Below are positions 26,129 to 35,101 of a DNA stretch of 64,000 bases, piece after piece; position 1 is the first letter of the stretch, and every line of letters begins with the position of its first letter. The notes under the pieces are model-generated. The model had not been told where the DNA came from and ran no database searches. It saw only the letters and a list, made by a program, of their open reading frames with translations. A program made the translations under genes and the position numbers. The DNA comes from Streptomyces hawaiiensis (GTDB lineage Bacteria; Actinomycetota; Actinomycetes; Streptomycetales; Streptomycetaceae), in contig NZ_CP021978.1 of NCBI RefSeq assembly GCF_004803895.1, forward strand, positions 8,680,001 through 8,744,000, read 5' to 3'.

Positions 26129-26411
26129 CATCGGCACAGCGGGCCTCTTCGTCCCAGCGCAGCCCCTCCAACCATCGCCGACTAGGGATGGCTGCGGCGG
26201 GGCGTCCTGCGGTACGACCACCTGATCGGAACGGCGCCGGCGTACGTGACGGTCCGGGCCGCAAGAGGCAGGGCGATGTGCCTCGAACGGGCACGAGAGC
26301 ACCTGGAGCAGGTCCCATTCGTCGTTGGGAAGGTCATGGGCCCAGGCGCCGACGGGTATCTGTCGCCCGCAATGGATGGCCGCCCCGGGTGTGTTGTGGG
26401 TCTGCGTCGTC
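26129..26411. other. Convergent intergenic region, no gene seen
   Basis: The M15-like gene and the minus-strand MerR-like gene converge here. No supported gene and no strong terminator were seen. Confidence 0.35.
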
Positions 26412-26750
26412 TCAGGCTGCGGTTGTCGGGGTGCCTGAGGCGGCGGTGCGACGGTATTCGGCGTTGAGGCGCTGTGCTTCTTCGAGTTGGTCTTCAAGGA
26501 TGATGATGCGGCAGGCGGCCTCGATGGGGGTGCCGTGGTCGACGAGTTCCCGGGCGCGGGCGGCAACGCGCAACTGGTAGCGGGAGTAGCGGCGGTGTCC
26601 GCCTGCGGAGCGCAGCGGAGTGATGAGGCGGGCTTCGCCGATGGCGCGGAGGAAGCCCTGGGTGGTGCCGAGTATCTCGGCGGCCCGGCCCATGGTGTAG
26701 GCGGGGTAGTCGTCGTCATCGAGACGGCCGAACAGGTCGTCTGCTGTCAT
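26412..26750 (-). CDS. Small MerR-like helix-turn-helix regulator
   Basis: A 112-aa protein. The MerR-type winged helix covers about residues 14-80 (YTMGRAAEILGTTQGFLRAI, LITPLRSAGGHRRYSRYQLR), followed by a short helix (ILEDQLEEAQRLNAEYRR) in place of a long sensor domain. The family recurs in streptomycetes, often near cold-shock genes, but I see none here. The ATG at 26750 has AGAGGTGC upstream. Its leader contains a perfect 14-bp hairpin 26 bp before the start and, further up, a dense cluster of GCAGT motifs, so post-transcriptional or multi-site control is likely. Confidence 0.85.
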   Translation of the reverse strand: MTADDLFGRLDDDDYPAYTMGRAAEILGTTQGFLRAIGEARLITPLRSAGGHRRYSRYQLRVAARARELVDHGTPIEAACRIIILEDQLEEAQRLNAEYRRTAASGTPTTAA

Positions 26751-26775
26751 TGCACCTCTCTGCGGAACGTGTGGA

Positions 26776-26807
26776 GGGGCCCTGGTGCCGTTTGGCACCA
26801 GGGCCCC
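26776..26807 (-). promoter_or_regulatory. Perfect 14-bp leader hairpin of the MerR-like gene
   Basis: GGGGCCCTGGTGCC (26776-26789), loop GTTT, and GGCACCAGGGCCCC (26794-26807) form a perfect stem. It sits in the 5' leader of the minus-strand MerR-like gene, 26 bp upstream of the start codon and close to its ribosome-binding site. It may act as an attenuator, RNA stabiliser or protein-binding site. Confidence 0.65.
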
Positions 26808-27019
26808 GAAGGAACTGCTACACCATCTGCCGGCCCTGATACTGCACCGGCCTTCTGCTTCCGCAGACCCGGCCGAGATGCTGCCGGGGATGCGGGGATC
26901 GCGGTTGCTTGACCGGAGACCACCTCACTATCGATGTCCTGCGGTACCCGAGGCTCAACAATTCCGCCCGGGCGATCCTGATGGCGCTCGGCTCCTCCGT
27001 TCTTCCCTCTTGATCAACA

Positions 27020-27391
27020 CTGCCCGACAGGAACTGCGTACTGCCGGTCTTGCGTACTGCTCGTACTGCTAGGTGATGCGCACTGCCGGTGACCTGAGTA
27101 AGCGTCACCCTTCGGCAGCCAGCCCCGTCGCCCGTCGTGCGTCTGCTCTGGCTTGGAACCCCACTGCCGAACCTCCCGGTGCGCGCGTCCGCAGCCGACG
27201 CCTTCACCGAGGTGCTGCTCACTGACTTCGCTGCTGGGCACTGCGAACTGCACCAACGGGCGCCGTCACGGCGGCCCCTGATCACTGCGGGCCGCCCGGT
27301 CCGGTCGTCAGCCCCGTCGCCGTCCTGCAACAACCCTGGCTTCGGAACTCCACCACCGCACCGTCCTGCGCACTGCAACTGCTGTTACTGC
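27020..27391 (-). repeat. Cluster of 13 GCAGT motifs upstream of the MerR-like gene
   Basis: On the minus strand, which is the sense of the MerR-like gene, GCAGT occurs 13 times in 372 bp. As plus-strand ACTGC the copies start at 27020, 27034, 27041, 27057, 27066, 27083, 27163, 27240, 27247, 27284, 27372, 27378 and 27387. Two more start at 26814 and 26841. Several are extended to GCAGTACG. Base composition alone predicts fewer than one. No gene is supported in this stretch. Confidence 0.6.
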
Positions 27392-27555
27392 TGCCTGGCA
27401 GTTCGTCTCTGCCGGGCCCCGCGGTCTCTCCGGGTTACGAGAGAAACCATAACCATGCCACCGCCCAATGTCTACTCCAGCCAACATAGATTTTCGTGCG
27501 CTCGACGGTGAGGTAATCGTCGGCGCAAGCCAACGCCGGTCGCGCCTCCTGGGCG

Positions 27556-27876
27556 ATGACTGGAGGACGGCTCCGGTGGCCCCGCGGTGAGCGGTCGGGA
27601 CGCTGCCGGACGTGGATGACCGCGCCCTCGCGGCAGAAAAGACCGTCGCGTGGTGTGCGCGCTGGGGCCCGCACCCGGACGTGGTGGAGCGCTGAAGAGA
27701 TGGGCGAGCACTGCGAGCTGGTGATCCAGTCCCCCTCCGACGACTCCTTCCTCGCGGAGAGCGTGCCCAACTTCGAGGCGGACTTCCACGCGGTCCTCAC
27801 CGCGGAGCAGGCCGGCTACTACAGGTCCCGCTACGCCGCTTTCGAGTACGTGCTCAACCAGATACTCGGCATCTGA
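27556..27876 (+). pseudogene. Unrecognised reading-frame fragment
   Basis: The last 65 codons (from about 27680) look protein-like: EEMGEHCELVIQSPSDDS, NFEADFHAVLTAEQAGYYRS, AFEYVLNQILGI. I do not recognise the family. The upstream residues are arginine-rich and shadow-like, so only the 3' part is credible. It ends seven bases before the sigma-factor relic. Confidence 0.25.
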
Positions 27877-27882
27877 CTCGCG

Positions 27883-28176
27883 ATGCACATCGCCCCGTAC
27901 GGACGCCTCTACGTCGGCCGCGACGCGGTGGTGAACGACTGGATCGAGAGCGGCTTCGAGGGCATGAAGGGCCTGCGAGCGGTACGCACCTGCGTGAACC
28001 GGCAGCCCGCCGTCGCCTTCTACCTCTGGCGGAAGGGAGAGGACGCGTACCTGCCGCTGACGATCGACGTCCTGCGCGTCATCGGCGGGGCCATCACCGA
28101 GATCGTCACGTTCCACGACGACCGGTTCCCGCGGCTCGGGCTGCCGGAGCGCCTGCCGGCGGGCGGCACGGAGTAG
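27883..28176 (+). pseudogene. C-terminal SnoaL-like domain of an ECF sigma factor (relic)
   Basis: The 97 residues start at MHIAPYGRLYVGRDAVVNDW and continue through RQPAVAFYLWRKGEDAYLPLT, VLRVIGGAITEIVTFHD and the terminal RFPRLGLPERLPAGG. This matches the SnoaL-like C-terminal extension of SigJ-type ECF sigma factors, where it regulates the sigma domains. The sigma2 and sigma4 regions are absent upstream, so this is a 3' fragment. A stand-alone SnoaL-like protein is less likely because of the sigma-type C-terminus. Confidence 0.55.
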
Positions 28177-28394
28177 TCCCGGTGTGGACGCTCGCGCTGC
28201 GCGCGCGTGCGGGTCACGGAGGTCGCGGCAGAGTGGTGCGACGCGTTCGGCGTCGGCACCCGCGGGCCCGTGCAGCATGCCCGGCAGGTTCATCCCCTAG
28301 GGTTGAACGTGTTCAAATTTGGTGGGAGTATCGCCTCAGCTGCTCTGGGAGCGACGATGAGGGACAAAACAGCGCGTCAAGGGGCGACCACCAA

Positions 28395-28781
28395 GTGGAG
28401 GTCCGCTGGGCTTATCTCGATGTCGCTGTTGTGGGCCCAGCGATTGCTGTCAGCCCTTGGCTGCCGAGCGTCGTGGGCATCCTGGATCTGACGGGCTTTA
28501 CCGCCATCCTGAGTATGCTGATCTGCGGCTTTGTTCCGTCGTTGTTGTTGGGGGCGCTCCTCGGGCGTGCTCGTGCCTGCCGGCTACTGGCAGCGTGTGG
28601 CGCCGCGGGGCCGGCCCTGTGGATTCTCGACTTCACGGTCTTCAGCGATCCCGATGTTCATACATCGGAGGCTGTAGCAGTCGGTTTCGCGGGCGCTCTG
28701 GCTGTGGGGCTCATCAGCGCTCCTCTCGTGTGGGGTGCGATGGCGGGCCGGTATTGCAGTCGTCCCGGTGCGGCTCAGTGA
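28395..28781 (+). CDS. Small hypothetical membrane protein
   Basis: A 128-aa protein, if the GTG at 28395 (AAGGGG ten bases upstream) is used. It has three to four hydrophobic segments: LDVAVVGPAIAVSPWLPSVV, FTAILSMLICGFVPSLLLGA, LLAACGAAGPALWILDFTVF and VGFAGALAVGLISAPLVWGA. I do not recognise the family. It stands alone between the sigma relic and a non-coding stretch. Confidence 0.5.
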   Translation: MEVRWAYLDVAVVGPAIAVSPWLPSVVGILDLTGFTAILSMLICGFVPSLLLGALLGRARACRLLAACGAAGPALWILDFTVFSDPDVHTSEAVAVGFAGALAVGLISAPLVWGAMAGRYCSRPGAAQ

Positions 28782-28864
28782 GCTAAGTGGGGGAAGCGGA
28801 TGAGGACTGTCGGCTGTCCGGACGAAGGCAGGAAGTGTCTGCCCGGCGTTCGTAGCGCCGGCGG

Positions 28865-29104
28865 GTGGCGGTAGCCGCCCAGTCGGGGGAGCAAGCGTTC
28901 GGCCACCTTGCACTGCCTCAGCCGGAAGAACCGGCCAATTGTGTGATCCTCTTTTTCCGTACAACTGAGCACACGCCCTGTCCGACCTGCGCAACCCGCG
29001 TGGCTGCCCAGAGGTCGGAAGGCTGCACAACCTGTGAGGGAACCGGCCAGGTGATGGCCGGTCATCGGCCCGGCCTCTCCGCCGACCGACCGAGATCGCA
29101 CTGA
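28865..29104 (+). CDS. Possible small CxxC zinc-ribbon-like protein
   Basis: A 79-aa open frame with two CxxC pairs, CPTCATR and CTTCEGTGQV. The second resembles the CxxCxGxG repeat of the DnaJ zinc finger, which suggests a metal-binding knuckle. There is no recognised family and the ribosome-binding site is weak. The rest of 28782-29367 shows nothing else. It may be a chance frame. Confidence 0.35.
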   Translation: MAVAAQSGEQAFGHLALPQPEEPANCVILFFRTTEHTPCPTCATRVAAQRSEGCTTCEGTGQVMAGHRPGLSADRPRSH

Positions 29105-29367
29105 GTGCGGGGGAGGAGTGGTGGACCAAGCGCGGGCAGCAGTGCGCCGCTCCGGCCGGCCCGCCATTTGCCGTGCTGCTCACCGTCGGCCAAGGCTCTT
29201 CCTTCATGCCCTGAATGTCCCGCACCGCTGCGTGCGCCGTTGCGGCCCTATGCGCGCGGTGGGGTCCGCTGTGACGCACGGCACGAATGTGGTGCGGACA
29301 TGGTGGAATCCAGGGGAGCGGGCAGAAGGTTGGCATATACATCTGACCGTGAGCCTATGAGGTACCC

Positions 29368-30690
29368 GTGAACCACTCCGCCCCTGAGCAGCCCTCCGAC
29401 CTCGTGGCCCGCCTGCGAGCCACCTTCCGCACCGGCCGCACCAAGCCCGTCGAGTGGCGCACGGCCCAACTGCGCCGACTGCGCGACATGCTCACGGAGA
29501 ACGGCGCGGACCTGGCCGCTGCCCTCCACGCCGACCTGGGCAAGAGTGTGACCGAGGCCTACCGCACCGAGATCGACTTCACCGTCCGCGAGATCGACCA
29601 CACCCTTGACCACCTTGCCGACTGGCTGCGCCCCGAGCCCGCCCCGGCCCCGGCGCACCTCGGCGCGGATGCGACGGTCTGGACGCAGTTCGACCCGCTC
29701 GGCGTCGTCCTCGTCATCGCGCCGTGGAACTACCCGGCACAGCTCCTGCTCGCCCCCGTCGTCGGTGCCCTGGCCGCGGGCAACGCGGTGGTGGCCAAGC
29801 CGAGCGAGCTGTCCCCAGCCACCTCCGCCGTCATGGCCAGGCTGCTGCCGACGTACGTCGACGCCGACGCGGTCGCCGTGGTGGAGGGCGGCGTTCCCGA
29901 GACCACGGCCCTGCTGGCCGAGCGTTTCGATCACATCTTCTACACCGGCAACGGCACGGTCGGCCGTATCGTGCTGCGCGCCGCTGCCGAGTACCTCACC
30001 CCGGTCACCCTCGAACTCGGGGGTAAATCGCCGGCCTTCGTCGACCGCGATGCCGATCTGGCCGTCGTCGCGGACCGGCTGGCCCGTGGCAAGTTCCTCA
30101 ACGCCGGACAGACCTGCGTTGCCCCCGACTACGTTCTGGCTGATCCGGAGACCGCGGCGGCTCTGGAGCCGCTGCTCGCGAACGCCGTGAAGGAGCTGTA
30201 CGGCAGTGACCCGGCCGCGTCCGGTGAGTACGGGCGGATCATCAACGAACGGCACTTCGACCGGCTAACCGGCCTGCTCGACTCCGGCCGCACCGTCGTG
30301 GGCGGCACGAGTGACCGGGAGGCGAAGTACCTCGCGCCCACCGTCCTGGCCGACGTCGACCCCGACGCGCCCGTCATGCGGGAGGAGATCTTCGGCCCCA
30401 TCCTGCCGATCGTCACGGTCCCCGGCCTCGACGGGGCGATCGACTTCATCAACGACCGGGACAAGCCGCTCGCCCTGTATGTTTTCACCGAGTCGGACGG
30501 GACGCGGCGCCGGTTTGCCGCCGAGACCTCCTCGGGCGGCCTGGGCTACGGCCTGCCGCTCGCCCATCTCACCGTCTCCGACCTGCCGTTCGGCGGGGTG
30601 GGGGAGAGCGGCATGGGCAACTATCACGGCCGCTACTCTCTTGAGACCTTCAGTCACCGCAAGGCGGTCCTGGACAAGCCCCTGCGCTGA
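29368..30690 (+). CDS. Aldehyde dehydrogenase, class 3-like
   Basis: A 440-aa NAD(P)-dependent aldehyde dehydrogenase. The catalytic Cys250 is in NAGQTCVAPDYVL, the general base Glu216 in VTLELGGKSP, and the oxyanion Asn121 in VIAPWNYP; Lys144 (AKPSELSP) is the cofactor contact. The C-terminus contains PFGGVGESGMGNYHG. Length and motifs fit the short class 3 group that oxidises aromatic or medium-chain aldehydes. The start is the GTG at 29368. It has no operon partner; the region after it contains only a decayed membrane-protein-like segment. Confidence 0.93.
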   Translation: MNHSAPEQPSDLVARLRATFRTGRTKPVEWRTAQLRRLRDMLTENGADLAAALHADLGKSVTEAYRTEIDFTVREIDHTLDHLADWLRPEPAPAPAHLGADATVWTQFDPLGVVLVIAPWNYPAQLLLAPVVGALAAGNAVVAKPSELSPATSAVMARLLPTYVDADAVAVVEGGVPETTALLAERFDHIFYTGNGTVGRIVLRAAAEYLTPVTLELGGKSPAFVDRDADLAVVADRLARGKFLNAGQTCVAPDYVLADPETAAALEPLLANAVKELYGSDPAASGEYGRIINERHFDRLTGLLDSGRTVVGGTSDREAKYLAPTVLADVDPDAPVMREEIFGPILPIVTVPGLDGAIDFINDRDKPLALYVFTESDGTRRRFAAETSSGGLGYGLPLAHLTVSDLPFGGVGESGMGNYHGRYSLETFSHRKAVLDKPLR

Positions 30691-30799
30691 CGCCCGTCCG
30701 AGGTCCGGCACGGTCAGCTGGCGTTCGGAGCGGCGGGTCTCGGCGCCCGTGACGCCGCGATGGCCGCTCCGCCGATGACCAGGGCACAGGAGCCTGCCC

Positions 30800-31170
30800 A
30801 TCGTTGGTGGGCAGGTACGGACGGCGATCAGCAACAGGCGGAGCAGGATCGCCACTTCACCGGCGTCGAACATGCGAATGCGCTCGGTCGTCGTGGCGAC
30901 GGCGGTCAGTGACAGGGACACACCCGCGGGTACGGCGGTGCGCAGTGGGGGGCCACCCACGCGGGCCGATCGGCGGGGGCCAGAGAACGGCCGTGAGGCC
31001 GAACGACAGGAGCAGGAACACCGACCAGAGGAACTTGCTGTTGGCGACGGCGATGAGCATGTCCGCGAAGCCCGGCAGGAACAGCGTCGTGACGCCCACG
31101 GCGCGCAGGCAGCTCTACCGGCGGGTCCGCTTCGTGGCGAGGTCGTCGGTCGCGGGCAGGAGGTCCACAT
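30800..31170 (-). pseudogene. Possible decayed membrane protein
   Basis: One minus-strand frame carries VTTLFLPGFADMLIAVANSK and FLWSVFLLLSFGLTAVL. A second frame carries AGVSLSLTAVATTTERIRMF and VAILLRLLLIAV. Together they suggest a small integral membrane protein broken near 30970. The family is not recognised. Confidence 0.3.
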
Positions 31171-31224
31171 CGGTCACCGTGGGAAATGAGGTCGGCTACG
31201 CCTCGGCCGATCGCCCGCGGCAGA

Positions 31225-31255
31225 CGCGGGGACCGCTTCACCGGCGGTCCCCGCG
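31225..31255 (-). terminator. 12-bp stem-loop after the secreted hydrolase gene
   Basis: CGCGGGGACCGC (31225-31236) pairs perfectly with GCGGTCCCCGCG (31244-31255) around a 7-base loop. It lies about 27 bp beyond the stop of the minus-strand sialidase/GH93-like gene, as expected for its terminator. Confidence 0.7.
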
Positions 31256-31281
31256 CCTGGTCATGACACAAGTGGAAGTCG

Positions 31282-33339
31282 TCAGTTAATACGGACGATC
31301 TTCCAGAGCTGGTCGTCGACACTGACATTGTTCCACTGCACGACGGCTGCACCGTTGGCGGTGGAGGACTGCGCGACGCCGGCGACGAGGGTGCTGTTCA
31401 CGTTGCGGAGTTTGTAGTAGCCGCCGCCCGCGTCGGTGAGGTTCCACTTCTGGGAGTCGGCACTGGAGGCGGTGTTCTGGACGAGGGCCGCACCTGCGGT
31501 GCTGGAGGAGCCTTGGATGTCCAGGTTGAGTTTGCTGTTGACGTTCTTGATGGTCCAGGCGCCGCTGCCCGCGGACTGGAAGGTGAAGAGCTGGCAGGCG
31601 CAGGCCGTGTTCTGCCACTGGTCGGCTGCCTTGCCCGCAGTGGTGGACGAGGCGGGGATCTCCAAGTACTTGCCGCTGTTCTTGTTGACGAGTATGTACT
31701 GGCCGGTGGCGAGGGGCGGCAGGGCGCTCTGGGTGAGGTTCCAGCGCTGGCAGGCGCAGCCGGTGGCGGCCCACTGCCCGGCGGTGGTGCCGACGGTGGA
31801 GGAGGCGTCGGGGATCTCCAGGTGCTTGCCGGTCAGCCGGTTGATGAGGGAGAAGCCACCGGCGGGGTGCGGGGAGACCGCCCACTCGTGGTCGACGGTG
31901 CCGTTGTCGTCCCACTGGAGGATCTTGGCGCCGTCGGCGGTGGACTGGTTCTGCACGCCCAGGACCTTGCCGCTGGCCACGTTGAAGATCTTGAAGTAGC
32001 CGGAGGGCTGCTGGTCGAACCGCCACTTCTGGTCGCTGGCGTTGTCGGCGTTCTGCTGGGTGGCGTAGGTGCCGTTGCTGGTGGAGCCGCCCGCGATGGT
32101 GAGCAGCTGGCCGCTGCCCGCGTTGGAGACGGTGTAGGTGGCGCCGTCGGAGATGCCGCCGCCCAGGTCGATCGTGCTGTAGGTGACCGGGTTGGAGAGG
32201 TTGCCGCCTCCGCGTCCGGCGCTGAGGATCAGCAGGCTGTGCCCGTCGGGCAGGGACGTCATGCCGCGGCTGTAGCCGCCGGCCACGTTGGCGTTGATGC
32301 GCGTCCAGGTGTTCGCGGCGCCGTTCTGGGTGTTGATGAACAGGTCGTCGGCGCTGTTGGCGCTGACCGCGAGGGTGCCGTTGGGCCCCCCGGTGGGCAG
32401 CCAGGTCATGTAGGGAGCGCTCTGGGGTACCACGCCGTCCGTCGTGCGCAGCGGGATGCCGGTGACCGAGCCGAACGCCTCCGGGTCGGTGGAGATCTTG
32501 TAGTAGACGGAGAAGTTCCCCTCCGGGGCGCCGCCGTACTCGTACGACAGGACGTACTTGCCGTTCGGCAGCTTCGCGACGGTCGGCATGCCCGGGCGGT
32601 TGCTGAAGGTGGGCATCGCCACGTCGTCGACGACCGCGCCCCAGGTGCGGGCGTCCGTGGAGACCTGGTGCACGATCTTCTGGCCGTGGTCGGGGTCGCG
32701 CTGGTCGGAGTAGTAGACGATGAGCTTGCCCCCGGAGACGAGGAAGAACGGCTCCCAGACCGGGGTGCTCCCGTTCGTGTCGAAGGCGGCCCCGCCGGTG
32801 GCGATGTTGCTGACGAAGCTCCAGGTCTGCCCGCGGTCGGTGCTGGCGTACAGGTCGATCTTGCTGCCCGACCGGTCGGAGGGCACCGAGTCACCCGCGG
32901 CCAGGATGGTCCCGGCCGGGAAGTCACCGATCGCGGTGGGCAGTTCGAACAGTTCGGGCTGCCAGCGCATGCCCCAGCCGTTCTGGGTGTCGGCGACGTC
33001 GGAGATCCTGCTCCAGGAGTTGCCGTTGTCGGTGCTGCGGTAGACCGGGAAGACGGGCGTGCCGGAGGTGTACTGCTCGAACGTGGCCAGCAGGGTGCCG
33101 TTGGCCGATCCGTTCTGCTGCAGGCGCAGTGCCCGCGGATACAGCGAACCGGGCGAAGGCGCACCGGACGGTGGGGTGTACATCGTCTGCGAGGGACGGG
33201 AGAGGGCCTGCGCCCGCCCCGCGGCGGGCAGCAGAATCGTCGCCGCGGCGACAACCAGCGCCAGAAGCAGGAACAGTGCAGTGGAGGGGCGGGAACGTCG
33301 AGCGGCGCCGGGTCTGACGACCGACAGTGCAGGGGACAT
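31282..33339 (-). CDS. Secreted sialidase/GH93-like beta-propeller hydrolase with ricin-type domains
   Basis: A 685-aa exported protein. The signal peptide covers about residues 1-46. Residues about 50-385 form a BNR-type beta-propeller: Asp-box-like YRSTDNGNSWSR and ASTDRGQTWSF, WGMRWQPELFELP, WEPFFLVSGGKLIVYYSDQRD. Bacterial and fungal exo-1,5-alpha-arabinanases (GH93) resemble this more than true sialidases, but I cannot separate them by eye. Residues about 395-685 are two ricin-type beta-trefoil regions with QxW repeats (DQKWRFDQ, CQRWNLT, SQKWNLT), likely for polysaccharide binding. It lies 205 bp downstream of the LacI gene and is probably in the same sugar regulon. Confidence 0.85.
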   Translation of the reverse strand: MSPALSVVRPGAARRSRPSTALFLLLALVVAAATILLPAAGRAQALSRPSQTMYTPPSGAPSPGSLYPRALRLQQNGSANGTLLATFEQYTSGTPVFPVYRSTDNGNSWSRISDVADTQNGWGMRWQPELFELPTAIGDFPAGTILAAGDSVPSDRSGSKIDLYASTDRGQTWSFVSNIATGGAAFDTNGSTPVWEPFFLVSGGKLIVYYSDQRDPDHGQKIVHQVSTDARTWGAVVDDVAMPTFSNRPGMPTVAKLPNGKYVLSYEYGGAPEGNFSVYYKISTDPEAFGSVTGIPLRTTDGVVPQSAPYMTWLPTGGPNGTLAVSANSADDLFINTQNGAANTWTRINANVAGGYSRGMTSLPDGHSLLILSAGRGGGNLSNPVTYSTIDLGGGISDGATYTVSNAGSGQLLTIAGGSTSNGTYATQQNADNASDQKWRFDQQPSGYFKIFNVASGKVLGVQNQSTADGAKILQWDDNGTVDHEWAVSPHPAGGFSLINRLTGKHLEIPDASSTVGTTAGQWAATGCACQRWNLTQSALPPLATGQYILVNKNSGKYLEIPASSTTAGKAADQWQNTACACQLFTFQSAGSGAWTIKNVNSKLNLDIQGSSSTAGAALVQNTASSADSQKWNLTDAGGGYYKLRNVNSTLVAGVAQSSTANGAAVVQWNNVSVDDQLWKIVRIN

Positions 33340-33544
33340 GTGCTGCTCCCAGGACAGGGAAGGGATGGTGTGGTGTGGTGCGGTGCTCGCCGCACCTGAC
33401 GCGGTCCGGGTGGGAAACGGCGAGCCCGTGGGGCGCGCCACCGCGTAGGAGAACGGAGGCGGGCGCGGCAACGGCGATCGAGCCGGCCGGCGAGTGGCAA
33501 AGCGGTGCCCGGGTGTGCGGATGCGCTCCCTGCCGGGGTCGTTC
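33340..33544. other. Short intergenic region between LacI and hydrolase genes
   Basis: A 205-bp spacer that probably carries the promoter of the secreted hydrolase. It has tandem GGTGTGGTG-like runs at about 33369-33380. No gene is seen. Confidence 0.35.
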
Positions 33545-34609
33545 TCAGACGGTGCGCCGGTCCGTCTTGTCCTGGTGGGACGGCGGAGGCGCGGTCGAAC
33601 CGCGGACGACGAGTTCGACCGGTAGGTCGCTCGCCTGCGGCAGGTCGGTGTCGGGCTTCTCCATCGCGTGCACGAGAAGGCGGATGCCTTCCCGGGCCGC
33701 GGCTTCGAACGGCTGACGCACAGTGGTCAGGGGAGGAGAGACGTAGGCGAAAACCGGATTGCCGTCGAAACCGACGACGCTGACGTCCTCCGGCACGTGC
33801 CGCCCCGCCTCGCGCAGGGCGTGGATGAGACCGATGGCCATCTCGTCGCCCGCCGCGAAGACCGCGGTCACAGAACGGTCCGAAGCGAGCGCTCGGCCAA
33901 CGGCGTGGCCGGACGCGGCCGACCAGTCACCATTGAGGAGTGGCGGCTCGTACGCGCCCCGCGCGGCCAGTGCCGCCCGCCACCCCTCGATACGGTCCTT
34001 GGTGGCGTACCAGCGCCGCGGGCCGGCGAGGTGATGAACGGTCGCATGCCCCAGATCCAGCAGATGCTCGGTGGCCGCCCGCGCCAGCGCGTGGGCGCCC
34101 ACACCCATGGTCACGGTCCGAGCGGCGGTGAAGGCGGGCGGTGCCCCCAGGAAGAGGACCGGCACGTCGACGCGGAGGCCGACATCTCCCTCCACGACGG
34201 GTTCGGAGACGACGACGCCGTCCACTCCCTGCTCGAGCAGTGACTCCACTGCGCCGGCGATGCCCGCCGGGTCTCCGTCCGGCGTGTTGACCACGCGCAG
34301 CGCGTATCCCGCTTCGCGTACGGTCCGCTCGATGTGCACGAGGAGGGAAGCGGTTCCGTAGCCGGCGGTCCCCAGGGCGACCACGCCGATGGAGCCGGTG
34401 CGCCCGGAGGCCAGTGTGCGGGCAGCCTGATTCAGCCGGTAGCCGAGTTCCTCAGCGGCTGCGAGGACCTTTCGGCGAGCTGCGTCGGAGACGTAGGGCT
34501 CGTCGTTGAGGACGCGGGAGACCGTCTTGCGCGACACCCCGGCCAGCCGGGCCACGTCCGCACTGCGCGGCGCGGAGGAGCTCTCGCTCGAGCCAACCGT
34601 TGGTGCCAT
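33545..34609 (-). CDS. LacI-family sugar-responsive repressor
   Basis: A 354-aa regulator. The N-terminal DNA-binding domain covers residues about 15-70 (SADVARLAGVSRKTVSRVLN, with the hinge helix LNQAARTLASGRT). A periplasmic-binding-protein-like sensor follows (about 75-335; IGVVALGT, GVDGVVVSEP, VPEDVSVVGFDGNP). It is divergent from the ABC transporter/beta-galactosidase operon and upstream of the secreted hydrolase. Tandem palindromes just upstream of its start are the likely operators for autoregulation and control of the operon. The effector is probably an imported galactose- or arabinose-type oligosaccharide. Confidence 0.93.
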   Translation of the reverse strand: MAPTVGSSESSSAPRSADVARLAGVSRKTVSRVLNDEPYVSDAARRKVLAAAEELGYRLNQAARTLASGRTGSIGVVALGTAGYGTASLLVHIERTVREAGYALRVVNTPDGDPAGIAGAVESLLEQGVDGVVVSEPVVEGDVGLRVDVPVLFLGAPPAFTAARTVTMGVGAHALARAATEHLLDLGHATVHHLAGPRRWYATKDRIEGWRAALAARGAYEPPLLNGDWSAASGHAVGRALASDRSVTAVFAAGDEMAIGLIHALREAGRHVPEDVSVVGFDGNPVFAYVSPPLTTVRQPFEAAAREGIRLLVHAMEKPDTDLPQASDLPVELVVRGSTAPPPSHQDKTDRRTV

Positions 34610-34655
34610 GAAGTCTCCCGAGGGTCACACATCTGCATCGAACGAGGTCAATCAT

Positions 34656-34684
34656 ATGACCGCGCGGTCTGACCGCGTGGTCAT
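34656..34684. promoter_or_regulatory. Tandem LacI-type operators
   Basis: GACCGCGCGGTC (34658-34669, perfect palindrome) and GACCGCGTGGTC (34671-34682, one mismatch) sit side by side, enclosed in a larger imperfect palindrome from ATGACC to GGTCAT (34656-34684). They lie about 50 bp upstream of the LacI start. The central CG and the 12-bp palindromes are typical of LacI boxes. Confidence 0.65.
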
Positions 34685-35101
34685 GTCTACGTAGCCGTGA
34701 GCCGTACGTCAAGAGTTGCTGCGGTCTCGATTCCGACGGGCGGCTGCGGATTCGGCGGTGGACGACCGTTCGGCGACGCAGGCCCAAAGGCCGGTACAGG
34801 ATCTCTCCTGAAATGCATATAGGCTGGTCAGAGGTCAGATGATCAGGCGCTGGCCCGCTCACGCAAGGGGCCGTCGTTTCTCGTCTTGCCGCAAGACACC
34901 CGACTTCCCGGCAGGTGTGGTCGGCTCTGCGCCTCGGCCGGAAAGGCTTGACAGCGACTCGCCGGAGCGTTCAGTCTTCCTCGCAACCACCGGTCGACTT
35001 TGTTCGATCGTGTTGAGTCTTGGTCGCGTGGGCGACCGCTTCCCCGTCACACCCTCGGGCCGACGTGCCGCCTGCGCACGACCGCCCCGTCAGGAGCCGA
35101 A
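34685..35101. promoter_or_regulatory. Divergent promoter region of the sugar operon
   Basis: About 415 bp without a gene. It holds the promoter of the ABC operon. GGTCGC (35022-35027) and GCGACC (35032-35037) form a further inverted repeat 65 bp before the binding-protein start. No clear -10 element could be assigned. Confidence 0.45.

Noticed and set aside
27020..27391. GCAGT cluster as a CRISPR array
   Set aside because: The repeats are 5-8 bp, irregularly spaced, and there are no cas genes, so this is not a CRISPR array.
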